From: Synechococcus sp. JA-3-3Ab | GTDB lineage: Bacteria > Cyanobacteriota > Cyanobacteriia > Thermostichales > Thermostichaceae | Reading direction: 5' to 3' | DNA: 64,000 nucleotides | Assembly (NCBI RefSeq): GCF_000013205.1 | Contig: NC_007775.1 | Location: forward strand, 930,001-994,000 | The notes under the pieces: model-generated | What the model was told of the DNA's origin: nothing | Databases searched by the model: none | What the model saw: only the letters and a program-made list of their open reading frames with translations | Part shown: positions 26,607 to 38,046 of the stretch, in pieces | Position numbering within the stretch: the first letter of the stretch is position 1 | How the letters are laid out: each line of letters opens with the position of its first letter | Program-made: the position numbers and the translations under genes

Positions 26607-26762
26607 GGTTTGCCCCAGGGAGCGCTGTTTCTAATGCTAGGCTAGGTAACGATCCCGCCTAAAGCAGGAAGGCCAGTTGCTGCCTGCTGGCAACTTCTCC
26701 TTAGCCCCGCACCAGTCCAGCTCTGCACCCGTGGCCGGCCCAGCCAAAACAGAAGGTTCACC

Positions 26763-27695
26763 ATGACCCAAGAAACCCTTGTCCAGGAAATTGCTCGACT
26801 CAAGCAGGAAAGGCAGGCCGTTATCCTAGCCCACTCCTACCAACTCCCCGAGGTGCAGGAAGTGGCGGACTTTGTGGGAGACTCCCTGGGCCTGGCCCGC
26901 GAGGCCCAAAAGACAGATGCCCAGGTCATTGTCTTTGCTGGCGTCCACTTCATGGCCGAAACGGCAGCCATCCTCAACCCGGAAAAGACGGTGCTGCTGC
27001 CGGATCTGGAGGCGGGCTGCTCTCTGGCCGACAGCATCCGCCCAGAGGACGTTCTGCGCTGGAAGGAGGCCAACCCCGAGGGGCTGGTGGTGGCCTATGT
27101 CAACACGGCCGCCGAGATTAAAGCCATGGCCGATGTCTGCGTTACCAGCGCCAACGCTGTGCAGGTGGTGGCCAGCCTGCCGCCGGATCGCCCCATCTTC
27201 TTTGTGCCGGATATGTTCCTGGGGGCCTATGTAGCCCAGACAACGGGGAGGGAGTTGGATCTGTTCCCCGGCGAGTGCCACGTCCATGTGGGCATTCGCG
27301 AGGAGCACCTCAAGGCAATGGCAGAGAAGCACCCAGAGGCGGAGTTCCTCATCCACCCCGAGTGCAGTTGCGGCTCCAGTTGTCTATTTCTCAAGCCGGA
27401 CGCCAAGCTCCTTTCTACCGAGGGGATGGTGCGTTATGCCAGAACTTCGGCCAGCCGCGAGTTTGTGGTTGCCACCGAAGTGGGCATTCTCCACCGGCTG
27501 CAAAAAGAGGCCCCCGATAAGACCTTTATCCCCGTCAAGGCGGACGCCGTCTGCGAGTATATGAAAAAAATTACCCTGGAGAAGATCTACCGCTCCCTAG
27601 TGGAGATGCGCTACGTGATCCAGGTGCCGGAGGCGGTGGCCGAAAAAGCCCGCAAGTCCATCCTGGCCATGCTGTCAGTGCCTGCTGGAGCCTAG
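26763..27695 (+). CDS. nadA: Quinolinate synthase
   Basis: A [4Fe-4S] enzyme that condenses iminoaspartate with dihydroxyacetone phosphate to quinolinate. The 310-residue product shows VILAHSYQLPEVQEVADFVG, VFAGVHFMAETAAIL, the Cys of LEAGCSLADSI, and the C-terminal HPECSCGSSCLFL and VPVPAG-like end. These cysteines include the cluster ligands; the sequence of three near HPECSC is family-typical. A 156-base spacer separates it from nadC. It is followed after 34 bases by nadB, so the two probably share one transcript. Confidence 0.95.
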   Translation: MTQETLVQEIARLKQERQAVILAHSYQLPEVQEVADFVGDSLGLAREAQKTDAQVIVFAGVHFMAETAAILNPEKTVLLPDLEAGCSLADSIRPEDVLRWKEANPEGLVVAYVNTAAEIKAMADVCVTSANAVQVVASLPPDRPIFFVPDMFLGAYVAQTTGRELDLFPGECHVHVGIREEHLKAMAEKHPEAEFLIHPECSCGSSCLFLKPDAKLLSTEGMVRYARTSASREFVVATEVGILHRLQKEAPDKTFIPVKADAVCEYMKKITLEKIYRSLVEMRYVIQVPEAVAEKARKSILAMLSVPAGA

Positions 27696-27729
27696 AGGGA
27701 GCACCCTTGGCGAGGGTCTGTTTTGTCCA

Positions 27730-29249
27730 GTGTTGTCTACGTCTTTCCTAGCGGAAACAGACCTCTTGATCCTGGGGGCAGGGGTGGCAGGGATCTATGC
27801 AGCCCTGTGGGCGGAAGCAGAGGGAGCCAGAACCCTGGTGGTAAGCAAGGATCCCTTGCCTTCTGGATCCACTCCTTGGGCGCAGGGGGGGATAGCTTTT
27901 CCACTGGATGCAGCAGATGTGGAAGCCCACCTCCAGGACACCCTGCAGGCAGGCCGGGGCCTGGTGGAGACCGAAGTGGCCCGCTCCATTCTGTGGGAAG
28001 CGCCCTTTCATCTGGAGAAGCTTTTGTCCTGGGATCTGCCCTTCCACCCTGAGCCAGTGCGGGAAGGGGGCCATTCGCGGGCGCGGGTACGCCATCTGGG
28101 AGGGGATCGAAGTGGGCTATGGCTTCTCAGAGGCCTGCTGGCTCGCCTGAGCAAGCCGCCTTTGGAGGGCTACACAGCCCTCAGCCTTTTGATGGCAGGG
28201 GAGAGAGTGGGAGGAGCCCTGCTCCTCGGGCCGGAGGGCTTTCTTCAGGTAAGGGCGGGGGCGGTTCTCCTGGCTACAGGCGGGTTTGGCAGCCTCTTCC
28301 CCCTCTCTACGGCGCCGCCGGGAGCTAGCGGCGATGGCATGGCCTTGGCCTGGCGGGCAGGGGCCATCCTAAGGGATCTGGAGTTTGTGCAGTTTCACCC
28401 CACCGTCCTGCCCAATGGAGCCCTGGTCAGTGAAGCTGCCCGAGGGGCAGGGGCCGTGCTCCTCAATGCCTGGGGGGAGCGCTTTATGCCTCGTTATGCG
28501 GAGCTGGAAGAGCTGGCGCCGCGGGATGTGGTGGCCCAGGCGGTGTTCTGGGAGCGGCAGCGGACGGGGGGAGTTTACCTTGACCTCCGGGCTGTGCCCC
28601 ATCTGGAAGAGCGCTTTCCCACCGTGGTTGCCTCTGCCCGCGCTTTGAGGCTGGATCCCGGCAAGGATCCCCTACCGGTTGCTCCTGCTGCTCACTACGT
28701 CATGGGGGGGGTGCGAACAGATGCTTTTGGCCGCACTGGCCTGCCGGGCCTCTATGCTGCCGGGGAGGTGGCCTCCACAGGGTTGCACGGGGCAAACCGT
28801 TTGGCTTCCAACAGCCTTTTGGAAGGGCTGGTCATGGGAAAGCGAGCTGCTCTGGCTGCCCTGCGGGACCTCCAGGAGCCCCCCCTTCAGGTGCAGGCTC
28901 TACCTGTGCTGACAGCGCCGCCCTCTCTACTTCCCCAGCTCAGGCAGCAAGCAGAAGAAGCCCTGGGGGTGGTGCGGGAGGGAGAGCGGCTGCGGGCTTT
29001 TCTGGCTTTTGCGGAAGCCCTGCCCCTGGAGGAGAAGCCGTGGGCCAGTCGGGAAGAGGTCGAGGCCGGGAGTTTGCTGTTGCTGGCTCGCTGGGTAGCC
29101 CAGGGGGCTTTGCTGCGGGAGGAAAGCCGGGGATGCCATTTCCGCAGGGATTTCCCCCAAGAAAGGGAGCCTTTCCACACCGAAGTCTGGGGCTCTACGT
29201 TTAAGCAAGCGCCGCTGGATCTGGCGGCTGCCCCAGGGCGGGGCCCTGC

Positions 29250-29253
<4 letters not shown>
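27730..29253 (+). CDS. nadB: L-aspartate oxidase
   Basis: An FAD enzyme that oxidises L-aspartate to iminoaspartate, feeding quinolinate synthase. The 507 residues start from GTG. The FAD-binding LILGAGVAGIYAALWAEAEG lies near residue 14. Further motifs are PSGSTPWAQGGIAFP, LEFVQFHPTVL, YVMGGVRTDAFGRT, and GLHGANRLASNSLLEGLV. It lies directly behind nadA with 34 bases between. The stop overlaps that of the convergent gnd gene by four bases. This completes the aspartate route to NaMN in one place. Confidence 0.95.
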
Positions 29254-30659
<1,406 letters not shown>

Positions 30660-30751
30660 GGTGGGGCAGGGTAACACCTCCCCCAATCTAAGGGGCGATC
30701 CGGCCAAGAGGGTTCAGGGATCCTGTTTTCTTCACCTTTTTTTGCCGGCTT

Positions 30752-31249
30752 TCAAGGACAGCCCAGACTCGCGCGGGTGGAAACCCCGGTTATGGGATGG
30801 GATCCCTCTGCTCGCTGGCACAGTTGCCGCAGGGCTGCCCGATCCACGTAGGCGTCGCTAAAGTCGGCGCCGGCAATCTGCGCCCCATCCCAAACGGCCC
30901 GCGCGGCGATTGCCCCCCTGAGGTTGGCCCCCCTGAGATCGGCGCCCGCTAGGTTGGCCAGATCCAGCAGGCTGTTGCTGAGATCTGCCCCCGCCAGGTT
31001 GGCTCCTGCCAGGTTGGCCTTGGTGAAGGCCACGCCGGCCAGGTTGGCCCCCTGCAAGTCGGCGCCCTGCAGGTTGGCGCTGACAAAGCTACTGCCCCGC
31101 CAGTCCTGACCCGACAGATCCTGCCCCTGCAGATCGGCGTTGCTGAAGTTGAGACGGGTCTGGCCACCCGCCGGGGATCCCCACAGGCCCCACAGCAGCA
31201 GCGTTGCCCCCAGCAGGATCCCTAGAAGGATGCAAAGTGTTGACGGCAT
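30752..31249 (-). CDS. Secreted pentapeptide-repeat protein, probably lumenal
   Basis: A protein of 165 residues with an N-terminal signal sequence (MPSTLCILLGILLGATLLLW, likely cleaved after AGGQ). It then has about 14 pentapeptide units of A(D/N)Lxx type (ADLQGQDLSGQDWRG, ANLQGADLQGANLAG, ADLRGANLRG), forming a right-handed beta-helix. It ends with QLCQRAEGSHPITGVSTRAS, which has a Cys pair likely to form a disulfide. This matches small lumenal or periplasmic cyanobacterial proteins of unknown role. ATG at 31249 gives the signal peptide. Divergent from larC by 76 bases. Confidence 0.88.
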   Translation of the reverse strand: MPSTLCILLGILLGATLLLWGLWGSPAGGQTRLNFSNADLQGQDLSGQDWRGSSFVSANLQGADLQGANLAGVAFTKANLAGANLAGADLSNSLLDLANLAGADLRGANLRGAIAARAVWDGAQIAGADFSDAYVDRAALRQLCQRAEGSHPITGVSTRASLGCP

Positions 31250-31325
31250 CTGGGATCCCCCCTTTAGTACCTCAGGACGCTTCAAAGGGCTCAACTCCTT
31301 CCGCAAGTTCTTATCATGCTTTGGT

Positions 31326-32519
31326 ATGAAAGTAGCTTACTTTGACTGCGCGGCGGGCATTGCCGGCGACATGTGTCTGGGGGCGCTGCTGGATTGCGGG
31401 CTGCCCCTAGAGTATCTCAACCAGCAGCTCCAGGCGCTGGGCCTCGAAGGAGAATACAGCCTACAAGTATGCCGGGTGCAGCGGTGCGGCCAGCCGGCTC
31501 TGCAAGCGGTGGTGGAGGTGTTGGACGAGTCCCCGCCCGCCCGCCCCTGGAGGGAGATCCAGGCTTTGATTGCCGGATCCCGGCTGGCCCCCGCAGTCAA
31601 GGCCCGCAGCCTCAAGGTTTTCGAGAAGCTGGCCCAGGCAGAGGCAAAAGTTCATCAGGTGCCCCTGGAAACAGTGCATTTCCACGAGGTGGGGGCCGTC
31701 GATGCCCTGGTGGATATCGTCGGCACCTGTGTTGGTCTCGATTGGCTGCAGGTGGAGCGGGTGATCTCTTCTCCCCACCCCATTGGCGGCGGCTGGGTGG
31801 ACACTGAGCACGGCAAGCTGGCCGTGCCCGTGCCGGCGGTGATTGAGCTGTGGGAAATGGGGCGTGTGCCAGTGTTCAGCAACGGCGTGGAAGCCGAGCT
31901 GGTTACCCCCACCGGGGCAGCCTTGGCGGTGGCGCTGGCAGAAGCGTTTGGGCCCTGTCCGCCGCTGCGGTTGGAAAAAGTGGGGCGTGGGGCCGGCAGC
32001 CGCGAGCTGCCCATTCCCAACATCTTTCGTCTCTGGATTGGCCAGTCCCAGGGGGAAGAGCCGACCGAGATCGTCTCGGTGTTGCAAACTCAGATTGACG
32101 ACCTCAACCCTCAAGTGATTGCCTATACCTGCGAGCAGTTGCTGGCCCTAGGTGCCTGGGACGTGTTTACCCAGCCCATCACCATGAAGCAAGGGCGGCC
32201 GGGAGTGTTACTGACGGTGATCTGCCCGCCGGAGCGGGTGCCGGAGTGCCAAGATTTCATCTTCCGGGAAACCACCACCCTGGGCATCCGCCACTCCCAG
32301 CAGCAGCGCACCGTCCTGGAGCGAAGGATCGAGCGGGTGGAAACCCCCTACGGCCTGGTGGACATCAAGGTGGCCTGCCGCCACGGCCACATCGTCAACG
32401 CCCAGCCGGAGTTTCGCGACTGTGTGGCCCGCGCCCAAGAGTTCCGCGTGCCGGTCCAGACGGTGTGGCTGGCAGCCCAAGCGGCCTGGCAAAAGCGGCT
32501 GCAGGGGGATCCCGCCTAA
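31326..32519 (+). CDS. larC: Nickel pincer cofactor biosynthesis protein LarC
   Basis: LarC inserts nickel into the pincer cofactor of lactate racemase and related LarA enzymes, using CTP. The 397-residue product begins MKVAYFDCAAGIAGDMCLGA, has the His/Glu-rich HFHEVGAVDALVDIVG, SSPHPIGGGWVDTEHG, and a C-terminal half with TQIDDLNPQVIAYTCEQL. In Lactobacillus the two halves are joined by a programmed frameshift. Here they are one continuous frame. No larA, larB or larE is in the window. ATG at 31326 fits the family; the longer frame upstream is not coding. Confidence 0.92.
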   Translation: MKVAYFDCAAGIAGDMCLGALLDCGLPLEYLNQQLQALGLEGEYSLQVCRVQRCGQPALQAVVEVLDESPPARPWREIQALIAGSRLAPAVKARSLKVFEKLAQAEAKVHQVPLETVHFHEVGAVDALVDIVGTCVGLDWLQVERVISSPHPIGGGWVDTEHGKLAVPVPAVIELWEMGRVPVFSNGVEAELVTPTGAALAVALAEAFGPCPPLRLEKVGRGAGSRELPIPNIFRLWIGQSQGEEPTEIVSVLQTQIDDLNPQVIAYTCEQLLALGAWDVFTQPITMKQGRPGVLLTVICPPERVPECQDFIFRETTTLGIRHSQQQRTVLERRIERVETPYGLVDIKVACRHGHIVNAQPEFRDCVARAQEFRVPVQTVWLAAQAAWQKRLQGDPA

Positions 32520-32557
32520 GAAGGTTGGGCCTTGGACAAGCGCATGCTCGTGCATAA

Positions 32558-32593
32558 GATCTGGCTGGATATAAGGATTTATGGAGCCAGATC
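32558..32593. terminator. Perfect 9-bp inverted repeat downstream of larC
   Basis: GATCTGGCT (32558-32566) and AGCCAGATC (32585-32593) are exact reverse complements with an 18-base AT-rich loop (GGATATAAGGATTTATGG). It lies 38 bases past the larC stop and 140 bases before the ABC exporter. It could terminate larC transcription or act as a protein-binding site. No T-run follows. Confidence 0.4.
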
Positions 32594-32730
32594 GGAAATG
32601 TTCCAGAGTAGGCAACGGGGCTCTTCCTCAGATTCCCGATGGATTGGCTCCTGTTGGACAGAGATGCGGATCCCTGACCTGCTAGCCTGAAAAATATCAA
32701 TACCCCGCGCTCTTGCCGACAACCGCAACC

Positions 32731-34725
32731 ATGGAATCCCAAGCCGCCCAATTTAACTTCGACCGCCAACTCTGGGATCGCTTTATCAGCGTAGCGCAAC
32801 CCTACTTCTACCCGCGGGTGCGCTACGGGGGCTGGATCTTCTTCGGCTTGCTAGCAGCATCCATGGTGTTTGTGGTTGCCCTCATGTTTTTTGTCGAGAT
32901 TGGGGTAACCCTGGTTGGACAGGCTCTTTTTCCAGAGTTCTTCCGCACCCTAGCAGCAGGCTTGGTCGAGCAAACAGAGAGGAATTTAGCCTCGCCGGTG
33001 CTATGGGTGGCCGCAGCCAGTTTGGCCCTGAGCAGCCTGGCCTTTGGGCTGGTGTGGCGCCAGATTTGCCGCCGTTGGCTGCAATGGGTGCTGCTGACCT
33101 TTTTGCTGTTCCTGTCGCTAACGGTAAACCGGCTGAACGTGATGATCAGCTTTATCTTCCGGTTTATCGACACGGCTCTGCAGCAAAAAGAAGAGAGCAC
33201 CTTCTGGCAATTTTTGATCATCTATGGCGTGCTGATCATCTCCGCCATCCCCATTTTGGTTATTTACCGATATACACGGCTAAAGCTGGCCCTGTTTTGG
33301 CGGGAATGGCTGACCGACTACTTTCTGGATCGCTACTTTGATCGGCGGGCCTACTACGAGCTGGATTCCAACGCCGCTAACACAGAGATCGATAACCCTG
33401 ACCAGCGCATCTCGGAAGATGTACGCTCCTTTACCGGCACCACTCTTTCTTTTTTGTTGGATATTCTTGACTCCATCCTCACCCTCTACGCCTTTACTGG
33501 GATTCTCTACAGCATTTCCCGCCCCCTAGCGGTGGGGCTGGTTATCTATGCTACCATCGGCACCGGGATCGCCATTTTGGCCGGCCGCAAGCTGATTAAA
33601 ATTAACTTCGATCAACTGCGCTACGAGGCCGACTTCCGCTACAGCCTAGTCCACGTGCGGGACAACGCCGAGTCCATTGCTTTTTACCAAGGGGAAGACC
33701 TGGAGCTGAGACAGATCTTGAACCGCTTTGCTGCCGCCTTGCGCAACTTTAATTTGCTGATCATCTGGCAGGCCATTATCGACATTTTTCAGTACGCCTA
33801 TAACTATTTCACTCGCATTGTGCCCTACGTAATTGTGGCCCCCCTTTACTTTAGCGGCGTGCGCGATTTCGGCACCATTACCCAGGCTACCATCGCCTTT
33901 AGCCAGGTGCTGAGCGCCCTTTCGATTGTGGCCAACCAGATCCAGAGCATCTCCAGCTTTGCCGCCGGGATCAACCGCCTGGGATCCTTTTACGAAGCTT
34001 TGGAGAATCCTGCCCTGCGCCAGCTGCGCCCTCGAGAAAGTACCATCCAAACCCGCATTGCTCCCCAACTGGCCCTGCAGCAGGTGACTTTGCTAACGCC
34101 TAATTCGGAACGAACCCTGGTGCGGGATTTGTCCTTGACTTTAGAGGCGGGCCAACGGCTGCTGATTGTGGGAGCCAGCGGCAGCGGCAAGAGCTCCCTC
34201 CTGCGGGCCATTGCCGGCCTGTGGAACAACGGCCAGGGATCCATTGCCCGCCCCGATACCACCGAGATGCTCTTCCTGCCGCAAAAGCCCTACATGCTGC
34301 TGGGATCCCTGCGGGATCAACTGCTCTACCCGGGCCGCCGCCGGGATCTTAGCGACGCAGATCTCCTCCGGGTTTTGGCCCAGGTGAACCTGGCCGATTT
34401 GCCGGAGCGGGTGGGCGGCTTCGACGTGGAGAAAGATTGGGCTAGCACCCTCTCTTTGGGCGAACAGCAGCGCTTGGCCTTTGCCCGCATTTTGATTACT
34501 CAGCCCCGCTACGCCATTTTGGACGAGGCCACCAGCGCCCTGGATGTGGCCAACGAAAAGCTGCTCTACCTGCAACTGCAGCACCTCAACACCACCTACG
34601 TCAGTGTCGGCCACCGACCCACTCTCCTGGCCTACCACGATCTGGTCTTGGAGCTGCAGGGCAACGCTGCTTGGAAGCTCTGGTCGGCGGCAGACTACGG
34701 CGCCCGCCTGGCGCTGGCCGGCTAG
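32731..34725 (+). CDS. ABC transporter, fused permease-ATPase of SbmA/BacA (ABC_membrane_2) type
   Basis: A 664-residue half transporter. The N-terminal 330 residues hold about six helices with VNRLNVMISFIFRFIDTALQ, the TDYFLDRYFDRRAYYELD and NPDQRISEDVRSF motifs, which belong to the SbmA/BacA-ABCD group (peptide, cobalamin or fatty-acyl transport). The ATPase domain has Walker A GASGSGKSS (about 481-489), signature LSLGEQQRLAFAR (about 575) and Walker B YAILDEATSALD (about 594). ATG at 32731 is chosen; a TTG six codons upstream is less likely. Substrate unknown, and a role in B12 uptake is possible. Confidence 0.9.
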   Translation: MESQAAQFNFDRQLWDRFISVAQPYFYPRVRYGGWIFFGLLAASMVFVVALMFFVEIGVTLVGQALFPEFFRTLAAGLVEQTERNLASPVLWVAAASLALSSLAFGLVWRQICRRWLQWVLLTFLLFLSLTVNRLNVMISFIFRFIDTALQQKEESTFWQFLIIYGVLIISAIPILVIYRYTRLKLALFWREWLTDYFLDRYFDRRAYYELDSNAANTEIDNPDQRISEDVRSFTGTTLSFLLDILDSILTLYAFTGILYSISRPLAVGLVIYATIGTGIAILAGRKLIKINFDQLRYEADFRYSLVHVRDNAESIAFYQGEDLELRQILNRFAAALRNFNLLIIWQAIIDIFQYAYNYFTRIVPYVIVAPLYFSGVRDFGTITQATIAFSQVLSALSIVANQIQSISSFAAGINRLGSFYEALENPALRQLRPRESTIQTRIAPQLALQQVTLLTPNSERTLVRDLSLTLEAGQRLLIVGASGSGKSSLLRAIAGLWNNGQGSIARPDTTEMLFLPQKPYMLLGSLRDQLLYPGRRRDLSDADLLRVLAQVNLADLPERVGGFDVEKDWASTLSLGEQQRLAFARILITQPRYAILDEATSALDVANEKLLYLQLQHLNTTYVSVGHRPTLLAYHDLVLELQGNAAWKLWSAADYGARLALAG

Positions 34726-34841
34726 AGCTTTGGGGCCGGCTGCAAGCGCTACAGCAGGCTGTAAAGAAGCCAACTGGACGTTGCTGGCAAGAGGTGATAC
34801 CCTATTTCACAGGTATTCCGACCGGATTACTGGGGAATTAG

Positions 34842-36620
34842 ATGACCTCCTCTGCCACCTCCGAAGCCAGGCGCTCCAAAGTAGAGCACATCAAGGCTGA
34901 AAGCAACTTTCTGCGGGATCCCTTGCAGCAGGAGTTGGCCCAAGACACCACCCACTTCAGCGAAGCGGCGGTGCAGGTGCTCAAGTTCCACGGTGTCTAC
35001 CAGCAGGACGACCGGGATCTGCGGCAGCAGCGAAAGCAGGAGGGACTGGAGCGGGCCTACCAGATGATGCTGCGCACCCGCATTCCGGGGGGGCATGTGC
35101 CGCCACAGTTCTATTTGACCCTGGATCGGCTGGCCGATGAGTACGGCAACGGCACCTTGCGCGCCACCACCCGACAAACCTTGCAATTACACGGGATCCT
35201 GAAGAAAAATCTCAAGGCCACAGTGGCCAGCATTATTCGGCAGATGGGATCCACCCTGGCTGCCTGTGGAGATGTCAACCGCAACATCACGGCGCCGGCT
35301 GCCCCCTACAAGAACCGGCCTGCCTACCGCTATGCCCAGGAGTATGCGCGCAAACTGGCAGATCTCCTGGCGCCGAAGACTTCTGCCTACTACGAGCTGT
35401 GGGTGGATGGGGAGGCGGTTCCCATCCCGCCGGTGGATGCGGAAGTCCGGGAAGCGGAGCAGTTTGTCGGCAACGGGGTGAGGCTGGAGGGGCCAGAACC
35501 TCTGTATGGCCCGGTCTATTTGCCCCGCAAGTTCAAGACGGCCATCGCCGTAGCTGGGGAGAACACCGTCGATGTGTACTCCCAAGACCTGGGTTTGATC
35601 GTGCTCACCGACCGCAAGGGCAACCTCAAGGGCTTCAACATCGTGGTGGGCGGCGGCATGGGGCGCACCCACGGCAAGGAGGAGACCCAACCCCTTTTGG
35701 CCCAGAAACTCTGCTTTGCCCCGCCGGAAGCGGTGTACCGGATTTGCCAGGCGGTTTTGGCGGTGCAGCGGGATCACGGCAACCGCTACGACCGCAAGCA
35801 GGCGCGGCTGAAGTATCTGGTGCGCGACTGGGGGATCCGCAAGTTTCGCCGCGTGGTCGAGCAGTACCTGGGGGAAAAGCTATTGCCCTTCCGACGGATG
35901 CCCAAGTTTGTCCCCAATAGCGACGACTACCTGGGCTGGCACGAGCAGGGGGATGGCCGTTGGTTTTTGGGCCTCTCCATTGAAAATGGCCGCATCCAGG
36001 ATACGCCGGAGCGGCAGCTGAAAACGGCCCTGCGCAAGATTGTGGAGGAATTTTCCCTGCACCTGCGGCTTACCCCCACGCAGGACGTGATCTTCATCGA
36101 CATCGAGGAGGGCCAGCGAGAGGCCATTAACCAGATCCTCAAGTCCCACGGGGTGCTCTCCAAAGAGGAGATCCCGGAGCTGGTGCGGCTTTCCATGGCC
36201 TGTCCGGCGCTGCCCACCTGTGGCTTGGCCATTACCGAGTCGGAGCGGGCCCTGCCCACCCTGATCCGCCAGTTGGATCAGGTGTTGCGGGAGCTAGATC
36301 TGCAGGATTCGCCCTTTTTGGTGCGCATGACCGGCTGTCCCAATGGCTGTGCCCGCCCCTACTTGGCAGAGCTGGGACTGGTGGGATCCGCTCCCGATCA
36401 CTACCAGATTTGGCTGGGGGCCAGCCCGCAAGGGGATCGCCTGGCTCAGCCGTTTCAGGATCGGGTGCACATCAGCCAAATTGTGCCTTTGATGAGGATT
36501 CTCCTGCAGCTCTACAAACAGGAGCGCCACCCCCAAGAGCGCTTTGGCGACTACTGCCACCGGGTGGGGATCCCCTACCTACAGGCCCAGGTGCAGCGGC
36601 TCCAGCAGGTTCAAAGCTAA
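34842..36620 (+). CDS. sir: Ferredoxin-dependent sulfite reductase
   Basis: Reduces sulfite to sulfide with six electrons from ferredoxin. The siroheme and [4Fe-4S] cofactors are held by four cysteines in MACPALPTCGLAITESE (about 453 and 459) and TGCPNGCARPY (about 498 and 502). Substrate-binding basic residues are seen in RATTRQTLQLHGI and ACGDVNRNITA. The 592 residues match the plant/cyanobacterial form. Siroheme would come from cobA and cbiX at 8.7-10.3 kb. It is preceded by a 116-base spacer with no recognised operator and is probably monocistronic. Confidence 0.95.
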   Translation: MTSSATSEARRSKVEHIKAESNFLRDPLQQELAQDTTHFSEAAVQVLKFHGVYQQDDRDLRQQRKQEGLERAYQMMLRTRIPGGHVPPQFYLTLDRLADEYGNGTLRATTRQTLQLHGILKKNLKATVASIIRQMGSTLAACGDVNRNITAPAAPYKNRPAYRYAQEYARKLADLLAPKTSAYYELWVDGEAVPIPPVDAEVREAEQFVGNGVRLEGPEPLYGPVYLPRKFKTAIAVAGENTVDVYSQDLGLIVLTDRKGNLKGFNIVVGGGMGRTHGKEETQPLLAQKLCFAPPEAVYRICQAVLAVQRDHGNRYDRKQARLKYLVRDWGIRKFRRVVEQYLGEKLLPFRRMPKFVPNSDDYLGWHEQGDGRWFLGLSIENGRIQDTPERQLKTALRKIVEEFSLHLRLTPTQDVIFIDIEEGQREAINQILKSHGVLSKEEIPELVRLSMACPALPTCGLAITESERALPTLIRQLDQVLRELDLQDSPFLVRMTGCPNGCARPYLAELGLVGSAPDHYQIWLGASPQGDRLAQPFQDRVHISQIVPLMRILLQLYKQERHPQERFGDYCHRVGIPYLQAQVQRLQQVQS

Positions 36621-36735
36621 GGGGACTGCCCCTCCCTTCCTCACTGAGGGCAAAGTGGGTCACTGGTTCAGGAGGCTGCTAGGCTTCCAGGGGAGCGAAT
36701 GATAGAGTACAAAGAGGTTTTGTGCGAGCCCCTTC

Positions 36736-37527
36736 ATGCCTCAGTCCAAACCTGACGAACCTTTCGTCCGCAAGGTCTTCAAAGCGCTGGTGCTGGTGGT
36801 CGGCGCAGCGATGTTCCTAAGCTTCTCCTTTGGCCCCATCCTCCAGGCGCTGGGGCCTTCGGACTCGCAAGACACCGCCAACTTGGTTACTGAGCAACTG
36901 CGGGCCCAGGCGGACGGCTACCGGGCTGTGCTGGAACGGGAGCCGGATAACCCCATCGCCCTGCGGGGGTTGATCGACACGCAACTGCAGCTCAACGAGC
37001 CGCAAGGGGCCATCGAGCCGCTGAAGAAGCTGGTGGAACTGGAGCCGGAAAATCGGCAACTGCGAGCTTTTTTGGCCCAGATTCAGCAAGATACAGGGGA
37101 TCTGGAAGGGGCATTAGAGCAGCTCCAGATCCTTCACGAGAAGGATCCCAAAGATAGCCAAGTCCTGCAGGAGCTGGCCGACGTTCAACTAGCGCTGGGC
37201 CGCCCTTCTCAAGCCATTGAACTACTGGAGAACTATCTGAAGGAAGTCCCGGAAGATAACGATGTCCGTCTGCGCTTGGCCTTTATCTACGTCCGCAATA
37301 ACCAGACGGAAAAGGCTGTCGCCCTCTACGACGAGATGATTGCGGCAGATCCCAGCGACTTTGCGCCCGTGTTGGGCAAAGCAATAGCCCTTACCTCCGC
37401 CACCGATGAAAACCTACGGGCAAAAGCCCCGGAGCTATTTGAGCAAGCAGCCCGCCTGGCCCCACCCAAGGTGCGGGAGGAAATCCGGCAACAGGCCAAG
37501 CTGTATGCCCAAAGAAACCAGCCTTAG
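36736..37527 (+). CDS. Tetratricopeptide-repeat protein with N-terminal membrane anchor
   Basis: A 263-residue protein. A hydrophobic segment near 14-35 (VFKALVLVVGAAMFLSFSFG) anchors it, and the rest is a TPR array of four to five units (DGYRAVLEREPDNPIALRGL, GAIEPLKKLVELEPENRQLR, GALEQLQILHEKDPKDSQVL, AIELLENYLKEVPEDNDVR and another around 190). TPRs are scaffolds for protein assembly. In cyanobacteria similar small anchored TPR proteins act in photosystem assembly (Ycf3/Ycf37 type). That role is only an inference here. The ATG follows a spacer of about 115 bases. Confidence 0.88.
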   Translation: MPQSKPDEPFVRKVFKALVLVVGAAMFLSFSFGPILQALGPSDSQDTANLVTEQLRAQADGYRAVLEREPDNPIALRGLIDTQLQLNEPQGAIEPLKKLVELEPENRQLRAFLAQIQQDTGDLEGALEQLQILHEKDPKDSQVLQELADVQLALGRPSQAIELLENYLKEVPEDNDVRLRLAFIYVRNNQTEKAVALYDEMIAADPSDFAPVLGKAIALTSATDENLRAKAPELFEQAARLAPPKVREEIRQQAKLYAQRNQP

Positions 37528-37594
37528 GCTGTAGAGAGTCAGGGGACTGCTGCCTGAGGATGTAGGTAGCAGAACTTGCAACTAGCCATCCCCC

Positions 37595-37939
37595 TCAGGC
37601 GTCAGAGAGATCCTTGAGGGCCGCTTCCACCGACGGATAAGTCTTGAAAAGAGAGTCCAGACGGGTAACCTTGAGAACTGTCTTGGCTTTCTCTCCTAAA
37701 CCGCAGAGCTTGAGATGACAGTCGGCGGCGGCGCAGGCGCGTCTTGCCCACACCAAAGCCGAAACCCCCCTGCTGTCGATCTGCGTGACCTGGCTCAGAT
37801 CCAGTAAGAGGTGCTTGGGTTTCTTGGCGAGAATCTGACTCAGCTCTTTCTGCACCAAAGCACGCTCCAGCTGTCCTGCAGGAAGCTTGACGAGGGCGAC
37901 AAGGGATCCCTTGGGGCTGAGCCGGGTGGAAACATTCAC
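37595..37939 (-). CDS. STAS-domain anti-sigma factor antagonist
   Basis: A single-domain STAS protein of 114 residues, as in SpoIIAA/RsbV partner-switching systems. The core has LLLDLSQVTQIDSRGVSALVW, with Ser56 in the DSRG motif, the position phosphorylated in relatives. The partner would be an anti-sigma kinase and a PP2C phosphatase. A PP2C-type response regulator is at 62.5 kb, but distance alone does not link them. It converges with the TPR gene and is divergent from the CruG-like gene by 107 bases. Confidence 0.88.
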   Translation of the reverse strand: MNVSTRLSPKGSLVALVKLPAGQLERALVQKELSQILAKKPKHLLLDLSQVTQIDSRGVSALVWARRACAAADCHLKLCGLGEKAKTVLKVTRLDSLFKTYPSVEAALKDLSDA

Positions 37940-38046
37940 AAAAGGCTGAGAAAGTCAAGGGCGGGAGCCACATTGATTCTGAACCAAAGCCACCGGGTTG
38001 GGTTCCGCCGGGCAACTTTTATTTGAGATGTGGGAAGGTAGCTCTA

